The notes under the pieces were generated by a model that was not told where the DNA came from, made no database searches, and was given only the letters and a program-made list of their open reading frames with translations. From Pycnopodia helianthoides (Eukaryota; Echinodermata; Asteroidea; Forcipulatida; Asteriidae), in contig CM063251.1 of assembly GCA_032158295.1 (NCBI GenBank), positions 12,723,757 to 12,787,756 on the forward strand: a stretch of DNA of 64,000 nt. Direction: 5' to 3'. Positions 50,328 to 62,299 of the stretch are shown here, one piece after another; the stretch's first letter is position 1; every line of letters starts with the position of its first letter. The position numbers and the translations under genes were made by a program.

Positions 50328-51647
50328 CTAGTACTCCTCGGTCACCCCCATCATAAAGTTAACATCAAAGGTCCGTTTTGTCTTGTCCTTGGTCAGCTTC
50401 ATCCCATCCTTGTAAACACACCTGGAGGCGGTCTCTGTCACCTTGCTGATTCGTCCAAGCATAGCTCTCTCCAGTTGCTCTTGAGTGGGAGGTTGCCCGG
50501 CAGCTACCACTCCATCATCATCTGGACATCGAACCAGGCGACGAATACGGCTTACTTTGGGTACCGCACTGGACTCCTTCGGTTTCTCTACCGGTATGGG
50601 ACGCAGGAACACTACCTCGTAGTCTCGCTTTATCTCACCGCAGATGGTCTTCCCTTCCTCACCATCCAGGTAGGTTTCTCGTATCTCTCTTATGCGAACC
50701 GTCTGCCCAGGTAGGAGCTTCTCAGGAAGCATTGGTTGTAGCCAGGCTGGGATGGGCTTCTCTCCCGGTGAAGATTTGTTGTTCCCCTCAGACTCAGCCA
50801 GACCCTTGTTCCTGTCCCGCAGCATCTCCATCATGCCCAGTGCTTTTCCACTCACCACCTTTCTGGGAGCCTTGTCTGTAGGTATGCCCTCCAGGTCCCA
50901 ATCCATAGGTGTAGGAGACAGATCTAACACGGCTATTTCCTCACGTTGCCCCTCAACTTCAAGCAGGACTTCATCGTTCGCCGTGAGTACCTCTTCCTCT
51001 CCTGCAGCTTCTGGTACGTCCACTATCAGGCCGCCATTCGCAGATAACTCACCAGGTGTCTCTTGCGAGCTGGGGGTTGGGCCAGTCACCACCTGTCTAG
51101 GTGCCTCTTTCCCAGAGGAGGACAAATCCAACGGTAGATCCTCAGGCGCTCGGGACACCGTACAAGGTGCAGGTTTCTTGACTTTATCTACCTTTGCTCG
51201 ATCACTCTCGGCAGCATTCAGACCACGTTTCTTTGACTCTTTACGCTGTGTATCATCCTTCATCGGCTTCCTAGTTGAGGACGCCTTCTTAGGTGGAGAT
51301 TCTCTTCTCTTCCTGCTTCTCTCCGGGGACCTAGGTGACCTGGGGTGCTCTCTTCGTGTACCACTATCACTGCGCCTTTTGTGATCCCGCTCCTCATATG
51401 TCTCACCTTTAATGCGCTCCATCTCTTCCACTTTATCTGAGTGACGTTCTCGGTAGTGTACTCGAAGATTGTCCTTTCTGTTGTACCTGCTTGGACACCG
51501 AAGGCACCAGTAGCGAACTCTTGGGCCATGTTCTCCCCTCATGTGACGGTCCATGCACTTCTTGAGCATCAGCATCTGACATTTGGGACACTCCACCTTC
51601 CCTTCCTTGGGCTCCGATCCAGTCTTTTTCTTCTCGTCTCTCACCAT
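50328..51647 (-). CDS. Extra ORF downstream of gypsy pol: two C2H2 fingers, basic region, PLDLS motif
   Basis: 439 codons with the start in the frame MVRDEKKKTG. Residues about 20-70 form two C2H2 fingers (CPKCQML...HMRGEH; WCLRCPSRY...HYRERH). A long basic Arg/Ser/Glu-rich region follows (to about 150), then EDLPLDLSSSG with PLDLS, the short motif bound by CtBP corepressors. The C-terminal part includes an acidic stretch and a conserved-looking ILxPGQTVRIREIRETY-like segment. It lies 155 bp downstream of pol on the same strand and before the LTR, the position of env or accessory ORFs. No signal peptide or membrane segment, so it is not an envelope protein. Probably an element-encoded nucleic-acid-binding protein. 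Confidence 0.7.
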   Translation of the reverse strand: MVRDEKKKTGSEPKEGKVECPKCQMLMLKKCMDRHMRGEHGPRVRYWCLRCPSRYNRKDNLRVHYRERHSDKVEEMERIKGETYEERDHKRRSDSGTRREHPRSPRSPERSRKRRESPPKKASSTRKPMKDDTQRKESKKRGLNAAESDRAKVDKVKKPAPCTVSRAPEDLPLDLSSSGKEAPRQVVTGPTPSSQETPGELSANGGLIVDVPEAAGEEEVLTANDEVLLEVEGQREEIAVLDLSPTPMDWDLEGIPTDKAPRKVVSGKALGMMEMLRDRNKGLAESEGNNKSSPGEKPIPAWLQPMLPEKLLPGQTVRIREIRETYLDGEEGKTICGEIKRDYEVVFLRPIPVEKPKESSAVPKVSRIRRLVRCPDDDGVVAAGQPPTQEQLERAMLGRISKVTETASRCVYKDGMKLTKDKTKRTFDVNFMMGVTEEY

Positions 51648-51802
51648 GTCTCTGTCTGTGAGAGATACAACACAAAAATAGGCTGGAGTTACTTTACTGC
51701 TACTTTTACTTGATACTCCTACTGCTATATATTCCTATTTTGTACACTAGCTCCGTCTATACTGATGGGCGGGTCTAACTACCGCCTTCTTATGACTATC
51801 TC

Positions 51803-53660
51803 CTACTGCAGGAAACGCTGCGGCTTTCTCCGCCGTCTTCCTGGGTTTCGTTGTGGTGAGTGCGACGTCTGCACATCGTCATGCTGTCCTGCAACTTCCG
51901 GAAAATCTTCCGTGGCTGAAGGTTTCTGCACAGGAGCAGGTCTCTCCATTTCGTTCAGGGTTGTTACACCTTCCTGTCGTGCGGAGGAGACGGGTGACTG
52001 AGATAGTGTCACTTCTCCAACACCCACACTGGGAGTTCTAACGTCTCTTTCCTCCTCTTCAGACCTCACTTCACTCGTAGGCAGAACCGTCTCAGGTTCA
52101 GGTTCTTCAGGGACAAGCCATGATTCTAAGTCCTCACCCTCGTAGGGTTTCAGACGATCGTAATGGATAACTTTCATCCGGCCCCGTGGCTTACTCTGGA
52201 TTCGGAATACTACGTCGGACAATTTGTCTACAATCAGGTACGGTCCCTCCCATCTACGCTGTAGCTTGGGTGACAGACCTTTAGTTTTCGCTGGATTATG
52301 CAGCCAGACGAACTGCCCCCTAGACAGTTTTCCCTCAACTACACGCCTGTCGTAGTTCCTTTTCTGGCGCCTAGCGCTTTGTTTGAGACAGTCTCTTGCT
52401 CGATCGTGAGCGGAACGGAGGTTCTCCCTTAGCCTCAAAGCATAGTCGGTTGTGATTTCTTTATCCTCCTCAGTCGGTAGTTCAATTGTCAAATCAATTG
52501 GCAGCTTAACCTCGCGGCCTAGCATCAGCATATTGGGTGATTCGCCTGTGGACTCCTGAGGCGTTGATCTGTAGGCGAAGGTCGCAAAAGGGAGCTTTGT
52601 ATCCCAATCACGTTGACGCCTATGTGGCTCTATCATCAAGGAGATCATGGTTAACAGGGTCCGATTAAACCTCTCTATCATTCCATCGGACTTGGGATTG
52701 TAAGGTGTTGTGCGTGTTTTTTCAATCCCAAGGATGCTGCACATCTGAGTGAAAACCTCGGACTCAAAGTTCCTCCCCTGATCCGAATGCAACCTCTGAG
52801 GAACCCCGAATCGACACACAAACTCTTCTACTAACTTCCCTGCCACGGTCACTGCCTTCTCGTCTGTTACCGGGTACGCTTCCACCCATTTGCTGAAGTA
52901 GTCGCCCACAACAAGAATATACCGATTCCCTCCTTCTGTCTTTGGAAGTGGCCCGACTATGTCCAGGGCAATTCTCTCCATCGGTGCTCCTACTATTACT
53001 TGCTGAAGAGGTGCCCTTCTTTTCCTCGCAGGAGACTTTTTACTGGCACAGACATCACACTGCCGAACTGCGGACCGTACATCAGCTCCCATGCCTGCCC
53101 AATAAAATCTTTGACGAACCTTCGCCAAAGTCTTCTTCATCCCGAGGTGTCCACTGGACTTTCCTGCATGTAGTTCCAAAACTAACTCCTTACGGTAGGC
53201 GCTCGGTAGGACCACCTTCCATCTAACTTGACAACCATCGTCAGATTCCCAACGCCTAGATAGCAATCCATCTCGGACCTCTAGTTGGTCCCACAACATC
53301 CAGTATGATTTCTTGGCAGAAGAACAGGATGAGAAAGCGTCCCAAACTGGCCTTATCTCTGACTGCTCTTTGGCCTGCAGTACCCACTTGATAGAATTAT
53401 CGCCTTTCTGCGCATTTCTCCACTCATCTCTGGCGATGGTAGGTTCTATAGCAACGACTCTTATTCCCGACTCCCCCGAAGTAACTTGGCTGGCATCTGC
53501 ACATTCACTTGGCTCCTTCTTAAGCTCAGGTGCCTGATCTGTCCTCCCGCACTGGGTGCACGGCTTTCGTGATAACCCGTCCGCGTTTCCATGTGAACGG
53601 CTGGCACGATGTGTAATTGTGAAGTCATATTCACTAATCACCTGAATATGCCTAATTTGT
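51803..53660 (-). pseudogene. Ty3/gypsy pol, 3' half (RNase H end + integrase)
   Basis: Minus-strand frame entered at the end of RNase H (QVISEYDFTITHRASRSHG, NADGLSRKP). It then has the integrase HHCC zinc-binding domain (HAGKSSGHLG...CDVCASKK), and the DDE core with Asp (ALDIVGPLP), Asp (LHSDQGRNFES) and Glu (MIERFNRT) at the usual spacing. The GPY/F-type C-terminal module follows (RRWEGPYLIVDKLSDVVFRI) and then a Glu/Arg-rich tail. The integrase part has no stops. At 53,660 the homology ends at a poly-T run, so gag, protease and reverse transcriptase are missing: a 5'-truncated copy that cannot move alone. Confidence 0.9.
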
Positions 53661-54095
53661 TTTTTTTTTTAAAGAAGTATGATTGTTTTGCTTTTAAAAA
53701 AAAAAGGATTTATGTCGAAGGGGGGACACACATGCTTGCCATTTATGTAGAAACAGCAGAAGTCATGGTTAATCGCCCTCAGCCATAACAATTGATTGCC
53801 ATTATGAGGTACACGTGGAGTTAAAAAAAAAAAACATGGCGGGGGGGGGGGACATTTGATATAGTGTCCCCCACCCTTCAGAAAGTGTGTGTGTGGGGGG
53901 GGGGGACGTGTCCCCCTGACCTCCCCCCCCCCATGATTGACGCACATTAATACATACCCTGACTGTGTGCCAAAAACCTTGCTTGTATCAAATATTTTCC
54001 CTTTCTGGCCCACTATTATTCAAAACGTGAATTTATTTTGTGTACAGTAGCCTATATATGTAGAACTAACATTAATTCTTTGTGTTCATTATCAT
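53661..54095. other. Low-complexity and G/C-rich debris
   Basis: Runs of G and C with CCCCC(A/C)CCC at 53,830-53,930; resembles decayed transposon ends. No gene. Confidence 0.5.
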
Positions 54096-54099
54096 GTCG

Positions 54100-54930
54100 A
54101 GTATAAACTGGCAGCAGTGCCCCCTTACACGGTTGGTCAGATATGCTGTTGTTGCTTGGCGACGCACTCGGCAATAACATGGTTTTGTAGCTTATGTTGA
54201 TACTAATAGTCAATTGTGCATGTAGTGAGTATTTATTGTATATTATGCAGGGGCCTTTTTTGAAACCAGTTTTAACTGTTTGGGCATACACTAGATAAAG
54301 CTTTGTAAATAATTAAATTCGCTATAACTTTGTTAGCCTCCTAAGTGTACGTGACAATTTGTTTTAATATACCTGACTAATATTTTTGAAAGGTAAACAA
54401 TGATGCCTCAAGGAACCATGGAATCTCGAAAAAGCATATCAAATGTAATGTTAATTGTGTAATTCCTTCTACAAATTTTGCTTTAAAACAGTGTGTAGCT
54501 TCATTACTGCGATCTTCAGTCGATAGTTACCCAATTTCACATTATTTTAAGAAAATTGTTTAAAAAGTCACTTTGTAATGTTCACTCTTCGAGATCAAAG
54601 TTTCAATGTATGCTGCTTTTTATATTCGTCGGTGTTTAATTTGCTGTGGAAAGTCAATGGGAATGAATGCAGCTTTAATCAAACCATTACTCCTCTGAAA
54701 AATCGTAATCTATGATTGTTATCATCGAGAAAAATAGTAGTTTTAGTGGGTTTCTCTTATTTTTCCAACTTTAGAATACTCCTTGTTCTTCGACACAAAC
54801 TTGACAATGCTAACGCCAATCCTCAAGATATTGTCTCGAGTAAGGCTAATAAGAGAAACGTCATAATGACGATGCTAATCGCTAGTTTCAGGTTTTTCAT
54901 TTGTTGTACTACTTATGCAGACTTGTGATT
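54100..54930 (+). pseudogene. Decayed GPCR copy with its left flank
   Basis: GATCAAAGTTTCAATGTATG (54,593) matches the TM4 start of the intact receptor. 54,770-54,928 encodes RILLVLRHKLDNANAN...KRNVIMTMLIA, i.e. the end of TM5, the third intracellular loop and the start of TM6, before the frame fails (FFICCTTYADL). Exons between these parts are lost. The flank 54,100-54,560 is related to 60,130-60,480. Confidence 0.75.
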
Positions 54931-55391
54931 CCTGCTAACTGTTGCTGATAATTTGCAAAACCCCCATCGCTCTGGCATTCACAGGATCGGTCATTCGCAA
55001 TCTGAGCACGAAGCCAGTCGTGTATAATCCATTAAAAATTTACATGATTAGTTAATGATTGGAATTCAAGGTATCGGATTTTTTTAAAAAAATTTACGAT
55101 CGGTGATTGGGCTATACCTATCCGTACTTACCCTCTTCGTCCCTGAAGGGACATCAGGCCGAATCGGTGGTGGGCAGCAACAGCTTTTTGTCAAGCAGGT
55201 TTCATTTTCCAAACACGCACACTAGAGTCACTGCAGTCTCTACGTTGGAGTTTGCAAAAATTGATCAAATTAATTTCAGTGACTAGTGAAAATAAATCTG
55301 GTCGAGATTTGAGTTTCAGTATTTACGGCTTAGATATTCACTGTGATAATTGACTTAACAATCTGTTCCGCTTTCATTTTCGCGATCAGCT
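54931..55391. other. Spacer between decayed and duplicated GPCR copies
   Basis: No gene recognised. Confidence 0.4.
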
Positions 55392-58309
55392 GAGTTTAAA
55401 ATGGCCTCATGCTTCAAAATGTTTTCCGAATCAGCAGCCGTCCTCTTGTTCGGTCTATTAGTTGAGTGAATTTGGTTGCATAGAGATAGCTCGTTTTTCC
55501 GTTGTATTGCAAGGATGATGGCGGGGACCTTCAATACGCAATGTGTCTCATCTTCTTATACCTGAGCGTTGAGAGGAAGTGTGCCCTGTATGCAACATGA
55601 ATTTCCACAGTGCATAACCAGTGTGAAAGAAGACGAAGAACGACGTGGCATCCAGTGATCACCAGAGCTTTCAAGGCTAATAATAATTTTTAGATTTTGT
55701 TCCCGCTGACGCGAATGAATTTCATTTCATTAACGCGTCTCGAAAGGAACTGAGAAGAGCATATTCATACATTAATGTTTGCAGACTGTATGCGCCCTTG
55801 GATCTCTGCTTACTATAACGTCCGAGTTTTCAGGAGAACAAAATTGTTTTACTTGGACACGACCAAAGTATTAAGCAGAAGTCATCGTCGAGTTGTCACA
55901 GATCCCTAATTTCGTATAACATTCTTCAGGTTACTTTTTGAATTCCAGTACTAACTGACCATAGGGAAAATGGCATCCAGCCCTCTTCTTACAGCATTCA
56001 GCATCGTTATCGGATGCTCGGCCATCCTCGGAAACGGTTTGGTGATTTTCGTCATGACGGTCAGACGTAAACAGTTCAGCTCCTTCACTAACCGACTTAT
56101 CCGTCACCAATCCATCATCGACTTCGTCTCTGGCTTGGTGTTTCTCCTCATGACTGGGATCAACCAAACTTTGCTCCTGACAATGATGGAAGCAAACGTT
56201 TCTAGCGAAATTCTTTGTCGATTTTCGTCTGAATATTTGTCTGGCGTCGGTGACTCAGACATTGTGTGATATCGCTGGGCGTTTTCTTGCCACGTGCTAT
56301 CCGGTCAAACACCGCAACTACTGCTCTCTCTTCAAGATCAAAGTTTCAATGTGTGCTGCCTGGATCATTGGTTTTGCTTATGCGCTCATATCTCTTTTCT
56401 TTTTCCATGTAACGGAGGGACAGTGCCGCTTCAATCATGAAATTGTACGGATCATGAAGTTGTTATATTTTTGTTGGACTTTTGTCATCGAGTATTTCGT
56501 TCCAGTGATCCTCACATCGTTTTCGTATGTTAGAATACTCCTCGTTCTTCGACACAAACTTGACAATGCTAACGCCAATCAGCAAGATGGTGTCTTGAGT
56601 AAGGCAAAAAGAAATGTCATAATGACGATGCTGATCGCTGGGTGCATGTTTTTTATTTGCTGGACTCCGATTCAGATGTTACGATTGATTGTAAGAAGTG
56701 AAATCGTCGGAGTGATTTCCGCAGGACGCGTTGTTGATGCTTTAATAGTGTTGGTCATGTGCAACATGAGCGTGAATCCAATCGTTTATTGTTTCAAGTA
56801 CGAGCATTTTCGCGTACAGCTTAGGCAATTTGTACGGAGCCGATTTGGTCGAGTTTAAAATGGCCTCACGCTTCAAAACGTTTTCCGAATCAGCAGCCGT
56901 CCTCTTGTTCGGTCTATTAGTTGAGTGAATTTGGTTGCATAGAGATAGCTCGTTTTTCCGTTGTATTGCAAGGATGATGGCGGGGACCTTCAATACGCAA
57001 TGTGTCTCATCTTCTTATACCTGAGCGTTGAGAGGAAGTGTGCCCTGTATGCAACATGAATTTCCACAGTGCATAACCAGTGTGAAAGAAGACGAAGAAC
57101 GACGTGGCATCCAGTGATCACCAGAGCTTTCAAGGCTAATAATAATTTTTAGATTTTGTTCCCGCTGACGCGAATGAATTTCATTTCATTAACGCGTCTC
57201 GAAAGGAACTGAGAAGAGCATATTCATACATTAATGTTTGCAGACTGTATGCGCCCTTGGATCTCTGCTTACTATAACGTCCGAGTTTTCAGGAGAACAA
57301 AATTGTTTTACTTGGACACGACCAAAGTATTAAGCAGAAGTCATCGTCGAGTTGTCACAGATCCCTAATTTCGTATAACATTCTTCAGGTTACTTTTTGA
57401 ATTCCAGTACTAACTGACCATAGGGAAAATGGCATCCAGCCCTCTTCTTACAGCATTCAGCATCGTTATCGGATGCTCGGCCATCCTCGGAAACGGTTTG
57501 GTGATTTTCGTCATGACGGTCAGACGTAAACAGTTCAGCTCCTTCACTAACCGACTTATCCGTCACCAATCCATCATCGACTTCGTCTCTGGCTTGGTGT
57601 TTCTCCTCATGACTGGGATCAACCAAACTTTGCTCCTGACAATGATGGAAGCAAACGTTTCTAGCGAAATTCTTTGTCGATTTCTCGATTCTGAATATTT
57701 TGTCTGGGCGGTCAGTGTGACATCCACGTACAATCTGGTGGTGATATCGCTGGAGCGTTTTCTGGCCACGTGCTATCCGGTCAAACACCGCAACTACTGC
57801 TCTCTCTTCAAGATCAAAGTTTCAATGTGTGCTGCCTGGATCATTGGTTTTGCTTATGCGCTCATATCTCTTTTCTTTTTCCATGTAACGGAGGGACAGT
57901 GCCGCTTCAATCATGAAATTGTACGGATCATGAAGTTGTTATATTTTTGTTGGACTTTTGTCATCGAGTATTTCGTTCCAGTGATCCTCACATCGTTTTC
58001 GTATGTTAGAATACTCCTCGTTCTTCGACACAAACTTGACAATGCTAACGCCAATCAGCAAGATGGTGTCTTGAGTAAGGCAAAAAGAAATGTCATAATG
58101 ACGATGCTGATCGCTGGGTGCATGTTTTTTATTTGCTGGACTCCGATTCAGATGTTACGATTGATTGTAAGAAGTGAAATCGTCGGAGTGATTTCCGCAG
58201 GACGCATTGTTGATGCTTTAATAGTGTTGGTCATGTGCAACATGAGCGTGAATCCAATCGTTTATTGTTTCAAGTACGAGCATTTTCGCGTACAGCTTAA
58301 GCAACTTGT
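55392..58309 (+). repeat. Tandem duplication, 1,459-bp unit (GPCR plus upstream region)
   Basis: 55,392-56,850 and 56,851-58,309 are nearly identical. Each unit starts GAGTTTAAAATGGCCTCA and ends CGATTTGGTC, so the first copy of the gene is cut just before its C-terminal tail by the start of the second unit. Confidence 0.93.
55970..56858 (+). pseudogene. GPCR copy 1, broken at transmembrane helix 3
   Basis: Identical in most positions to the intact receptor downstream. Between about 56,220 and 56,285 small deletions and a frameshift replace the sequence from EYFVWAV to SLERF. The frame stops at 56,269, and the rest (from RFLATCYPVKHRN to RFGRV) lies in another frame. The TM3 end and its ERF motif are lost and the C-terminal tail is replaced by a Val and a stop. 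Upstream sequence is intact, so it may still be transcribed. Confidence 0.9.
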
Positions 58310-58418
58310 ACGGGGCCGATTTGGTCGAAACCGAGTGCGTCCCGGAGAGGAGTCAAACGATGCGCCACCTTTGTCCATAGACCCGATACAGCACACTGCA
58401 ACAACACCAGCGTATTAG
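57429..58418 (+). CDS. Class A (rhodopsin-like) G-protein-coupled receptor, intact, single exon
   Basis: 329 codons, ATG in AAAATGG context after a duplicated 5' flank. Motifs in order: TM1 with ILGNGLVI, TM2 with SIIDFVSGL (conserved Asp), NVSS glycosylation site and Cys before TM3, TM3 ending SLERF (variant of DRY), TM4 with Trp, TM5, the third loop DNANANQQ, TM6 FFICWTP (CWxP), TM7 NPIVY (NPxxY). A short Arg-rich then Ser/Asp/Pro tail ends TTPAY. All seven helices are visible. Intronless, tandemly duplicated rhodopsin-type receptors are known to be expanded in echinoderms. Ligand unknown: no aminergic TM3 Asp pattern or peptide-receptor signature is clear, and orphan is the honest label. 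Confidence 0.92.
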   Translation: MASSPLLTAFSIVIGCSAILGNGLVIFVMTVRRKQFSSFTNRLIRHQSIIDFVSGLVFLLMTGINQTLLLTMMEANVSSEILCRFLDSEYFVWAVSVTSTYNLVVISLERFLATCYPVKHRNYCSLFKIKVSMCAAWIIGFAYALISLFFFHVTEGQCRFNHEIVRIMKLLYFCWTFVIEYFVPVILTSFSYVRILLVLRHKLDNANANQQDGVLSKAKRNVIMTMLIAGCMFFICWTPIQMLRLIVRSEIVGVISAGRIVDALIVLVMCNMSVNPIVYCFKYEHFRVQLKQLVRGRFGRNRVRPGEESNDAPPLSIDPIQHTATTPAY

Positions 58419-60125
58419 AAGTATTAGAAGAACGTATGGCACGTTTCAAAAGTGCTACGACAAAACAAACACAAACTGATATTTTATGGTAGTTTTGACG
58501 AAAGTGTGGATTCCTACCTGACGAATTTGCTTGATGATGCAGTCGGTTCATCTATAAATGGAACAATATTGGCAGTGCAATTTGGAAACGGCTTATTCCT
58601 TAATTTAACTCGTATCATAAATTCGTAAAACGCCATCTAGCGTGTTAGTTGTTGATCTGAGCTGGTAATCCGAGTTAACAAACTTGATTGCCTCAACCAT
58701 TTGAACCGGGTGGAAATTGCCCTGTGTTCTCGGCGAAGGTTTTTAGCAGGGTCTCTGCACCCACTCGTACTTAATTATAGTACGATAGGTAATGGGATTG
58801 TGCCTTTGATGATACAAGCGTGCAGCTTGGCACAAAGTCAGAGTTTATCTCGAGAAAGACAACTCACTTATCCCATCCTTTCAGATAGTCCAATTCCATT
58901 GCATTTCATATCAGTTCATGAGATTAACTCCGAAATAACTACTCCAAATTCTTTTAGGCAACATAGCACACTTCCCCCACTTGTCTTCTTTATTCGGTAT
59001 AGGGCCTTTACGGTGTCTGATTGTCAGGTGAATGGTCGCCCATTAGTCTTTTTTCATAATTAAGGTGGCCAGTATAGGAGTGCACCGTTTTGTTTGGGTG
59101 TACACTGACAAATTGTACCCAGACCAAATAGTGCAATTACAAATGTGTCCACCATATCTCAAAATGGCTTTATTGGCTTTGTTTGACAATCTAACAATCA
59201 AACAGACCATGTTCGTACAGCCTTCAGGGATGTATTTATGGTGCTTACAGGATAGACATTGTGGGGTGGGGTTTTTTTTAGGCGGAAACTGTACTTGTGG
59301 GGTGTTTTGACATTATGTGGTTAACCCAACAATATTTTTCAACAGCAAAGATTAAAGAAAAGGTACATTAGAAAACACGTTGGGGAAAGCCCATAATGTC
59401 ACTCTACTAAACAGTGATTTTCTGTTGTGTCTCACCATTGACGCTAACAACTATAGATATCATTTAAAGTTACCACAGTGTGTATGGGGTGCTTAATAGC
59501 AAGTTAGGTTATACATTAAAATAATAGCCAAACGAATGAATCATAGTATAATTAGTCAGCCAACTTCAATAACTTCAAGTATCTATAGACCCGAACACGA
59601 AAGTACTCTACAAGGTCATTGATGAATGATGTCAAACACTGGCACGCGTGATAGAAATTAACTTCACTAATTTGTGTAAAACATTATTATTTTTTTTAGT
59701 TGATCGTACCGCAGCTGCGGTAAATGTGTCCATCCTTGTCATTTTTAGTTAAAGCCTGTCCCCGAGATCAATTAGTTAATTGTTCTCGTATAAGGCAAAA
59801 CAAAAATAATAATAATAATGTTTTAAAGGCCGCCCGACACATTTTTCAAGACAACCGGCTGGGCTATTTTTGGCAAGATGGATGCCAGCTTTTTTCTGTG
59901 TGCTAAAGTCTGAAAATACGATTTTATTTATTTTAAAATGATTTGTTTTCGTCAGAGATCGTTAAAACTTACCCTTATTTGTTGTTGTTTTTTTTTTTTA
60001 TAAGGAGGCGGCCTCTAAAAAGGAAGCGGGCGGGGACGCTAAACTAGGCTTTTTTTTACTCAGCCTAAAATGTCTAAGGGTCTTCTAACTGACTGGCTGC
60101 AAGGCCCCCATCTTATAGGGTCGGG
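58419..60125. other. No gene seen right of the GPCR
   Basis: AT-rich with poly-T stretches. Frames such as 58,701-59,063 show no recognisable domain or repeat and I do not support them. Confidence 0.45.
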
Positions 60126-60129
60126 CGGA

Positions 60130-60765
60130 TACACGTCACTGTTGCCTTGGCGACGTACTCCACAGTTCCAGGTGAATTCACCATGTAAGATACGGTAACA
60201 AAATGTGCATTTAATGAACCACTAATAATTGAACTGTTTTGGCATACACTGGTTGAAGCTCTCTCTTAGCCTCAAGTGCCTGATTCTTTTAAATATACTT
60301 TAACAAAAATGCTCTGATGAGCATTGAAGTCTTAAAAGCATGTTCATTGTTTAATTCCTGCTTCAAATGTTGCATTAAAACATCGCGAAACTTCAGTGCT
60401 GTACGTGACTTTGATGATTAAAGCTTGATGTATGTAAAATTGTACATTTCTGACTCATTGTGCTCGTTTGGACATAGCAAATTAATAAGGTCGATAGTTC
60501 TCCCTACGTATACTGTTTAAAAAGTGACTTTAAAAACAGCTAAGTCTTAATTCAAGCTCAAAGTTTCAATGTGTGCTGCTTTGTATATTCGTCGATGTTT
60601 ATTTTTATGTGCGGAGTCAATGAGAATCAACGCAGCTTCGGCTGGGCACACGTCCATCAGTTATTCCTTGGACATGAAGTTTTTTTAACAGAGCGATCTC
60701 AATGTGTCAGATACAAAAATGTGTTATCTATTTTTAGAATCCAGGTGGCCTACCTCTAGGCACAA
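60130..60765 (+). pseudogene. Second decayed GPCR copy with flank
   Basis: Its flank is alignable by eye with 54,100-54,560 (CCTTGGCGACG, ACTGTTT-GGCATACACT, AATTCCTGCTTCAAAT-like). The segment GCTCAAAGTTTCAATGTGTG (60,558) matches the TM4 start of the receptor. The rest is too decayed to read. It suggests an older duplication that flanks the intact gene on both sides. Confidence 0.55.
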
Positions 60766-60849
60766 AATTTGGACAATTGGGTTTTCTTGCCAAATCTAAC
60801 GATGCCTTAGATCGTGGTTCTGAAATGGTTAATAATAGTAATAATGTTC

Positions 60850-61790
60850 TCTGTTTAAAATTATGTAGATGATATGACCATTGTAGAAAACCATTCTAGT
60901 GATGAAAGACGAATTATTCAGTCTACTTTAGATGAGTTTGGTGACTGGGCTGTACAAAACAATATGATAATCAACCCTTCTAAATGTGCTAATATAAATG
61001 TTTGTTTTATGAAAAACATAACCCAGTGGAAGCCCCTCAAGATTTTGGATACTGATCTTCAGTTAGTTGATTGTATTAAAATCCTTGGCATTTTAATAAG
61101 CTCAGATCTTAAATGGGATAAACATGTCAATCACATTTTTAGTAAGGCCAGTAGTCAAATATTTGTGCTTAAACTTTTGAACAAATTTAGTTTATTCCTT
61201 TCTGACATGTTGACAACACACAAGGGTTACATCCGGCCAATTACAGAATGTGCCACTCAAGCTTGGAACGCAGGGTTATCTAAAGCTGAGATTGATGAGC
61301 TGGGGTCAATTCAGAAACGTGCTCTAAAAATTATACTGGGCTCCGACTACCTTGGTTATAAATCATCTCTAATCAAATGTAGTTTATTATCATTACAAGA
61401 TCGCAGAAGGAAATCATGCTTAAATTTTGCCACGCCGTTAAAAGACTGATTCTTTTAGGGACTACCACAACCAAGAAATTCCAATGTGCAAAATCAACTT
61501 AGGCAGGCCAACAGGTTACCTCAAGTTATGTGTAAGACTAACCGTTTTAAAAATATTTCGATTTCCCATTTTGTTAATTTTTTAAATGCCGATAGTGCTG
61601 CTTTCTAAACTTTTTGTATTGTTGTGCCTGTTCGTGTTTTAAACTTTTTTGTATGTGTGTGGGTTGTTTTTTTTTACTGTGTAGTAAGCTTATGTATATT
61701 TTCTATTTTATCTTGTATGCATTATCTCAATTAAGCCTTTGGCTACAAGTGCAGTGTTTTTAATAAACCAGAATAATAATAATAATAGCA
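60850..61790 (+). pseudogene. 5'-truncated CR1/L2-like LINE, reverse transcriptase C-terminal part
   Basis: The frame starts at the reverse-transcriptase YVDD motif (60,865) and continues through INPSKC, KILGILISSDLKWDKHV and IQKRALKIILGS, typical of the thumb region of CR1/L2/Rex-type non-LTR elements. It ends at TGA (61,449), but the same frame resumes after a second stop (TAG, 61,456) with QANRLPQVMCKTNRF and HFVNFLNAD, which looks like the true C-terminus (to about 61,608). A 3' UTR and an AAT-type tail (61,770-61,790) follow. The nuclease and most of the polymerase are missing. Confidence 0.8.
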
Positions 61791-61799
61791 TACTGTAAC

Positions 61800-62290
61800 G
61801 CAGGGATTTTAAAGGTTGTATCTGTAACTTAAATTTTTTGGTTAACGGAGACCCTGAGCGTACGAGCGGAGTGGAGTGTATTCTGGGTGTCGACTTGAAA
61901 CAATGTATGGGTCTGATTTTTAGCAATACAACTGTTGCAGAGCTGCCTAACCTAGCTCGTAGGTATGTGAGAGGCGGGTCTCTTGCACAAGGGCATAAGG
62001 GAAAGTCAAAGGAGAGGCCAAGAGTGAACATTGAGGAGATGTTTTATAGGGTTTAGGTGGAAAACGAGTCTTAATTTAGAAATGATGTCACATAGAAATA
62101 GCGCAATATTAGTGACATCATTTTCAAGAACAAGGTTAGATGACGGAGTGTTCAACAGGGGAGTAATGGTCGTAATAGGGGGACCCTATGGTAATAGCCT
62201 GTGTGTGGTGTGTTTACTAAGAAATGGCACCGGGAGTGAGCCTTGAAATGCACGGAGGATCGGCCACCTGTTGACATATTTACAATTATT
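61800..62290 (+). repeat. Fragment of the 45,930-type repeat
   Basis: Shares weak ordered similarity with the 45,930-47,430 family (GGGGTAATGGTCG-like, CCCTATGGTAA-like phrases). Low confidence. Confidence 0.35.
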
Positions 62291-62299
62291 AGGGGAATA

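Noticed and set aside
50692..51384. 230-codon plus-strand Ser-rich frame
   Set aside because: Antisense shadow of the zinc-finger ORF, with composition explained by its Arg/Ser/Glu codons.
55931..56167. Minus-strand frames opposite the GPCR (also 57,390-57,788)
   Set aside because: Antisense shadows of the receptor gene, repeated because the gene is duplicated.
58701..59063. 120-codon plus-strand frame
   Set aside because: No recognised domain, no splice or repeat support, composition like non-coding sequence.
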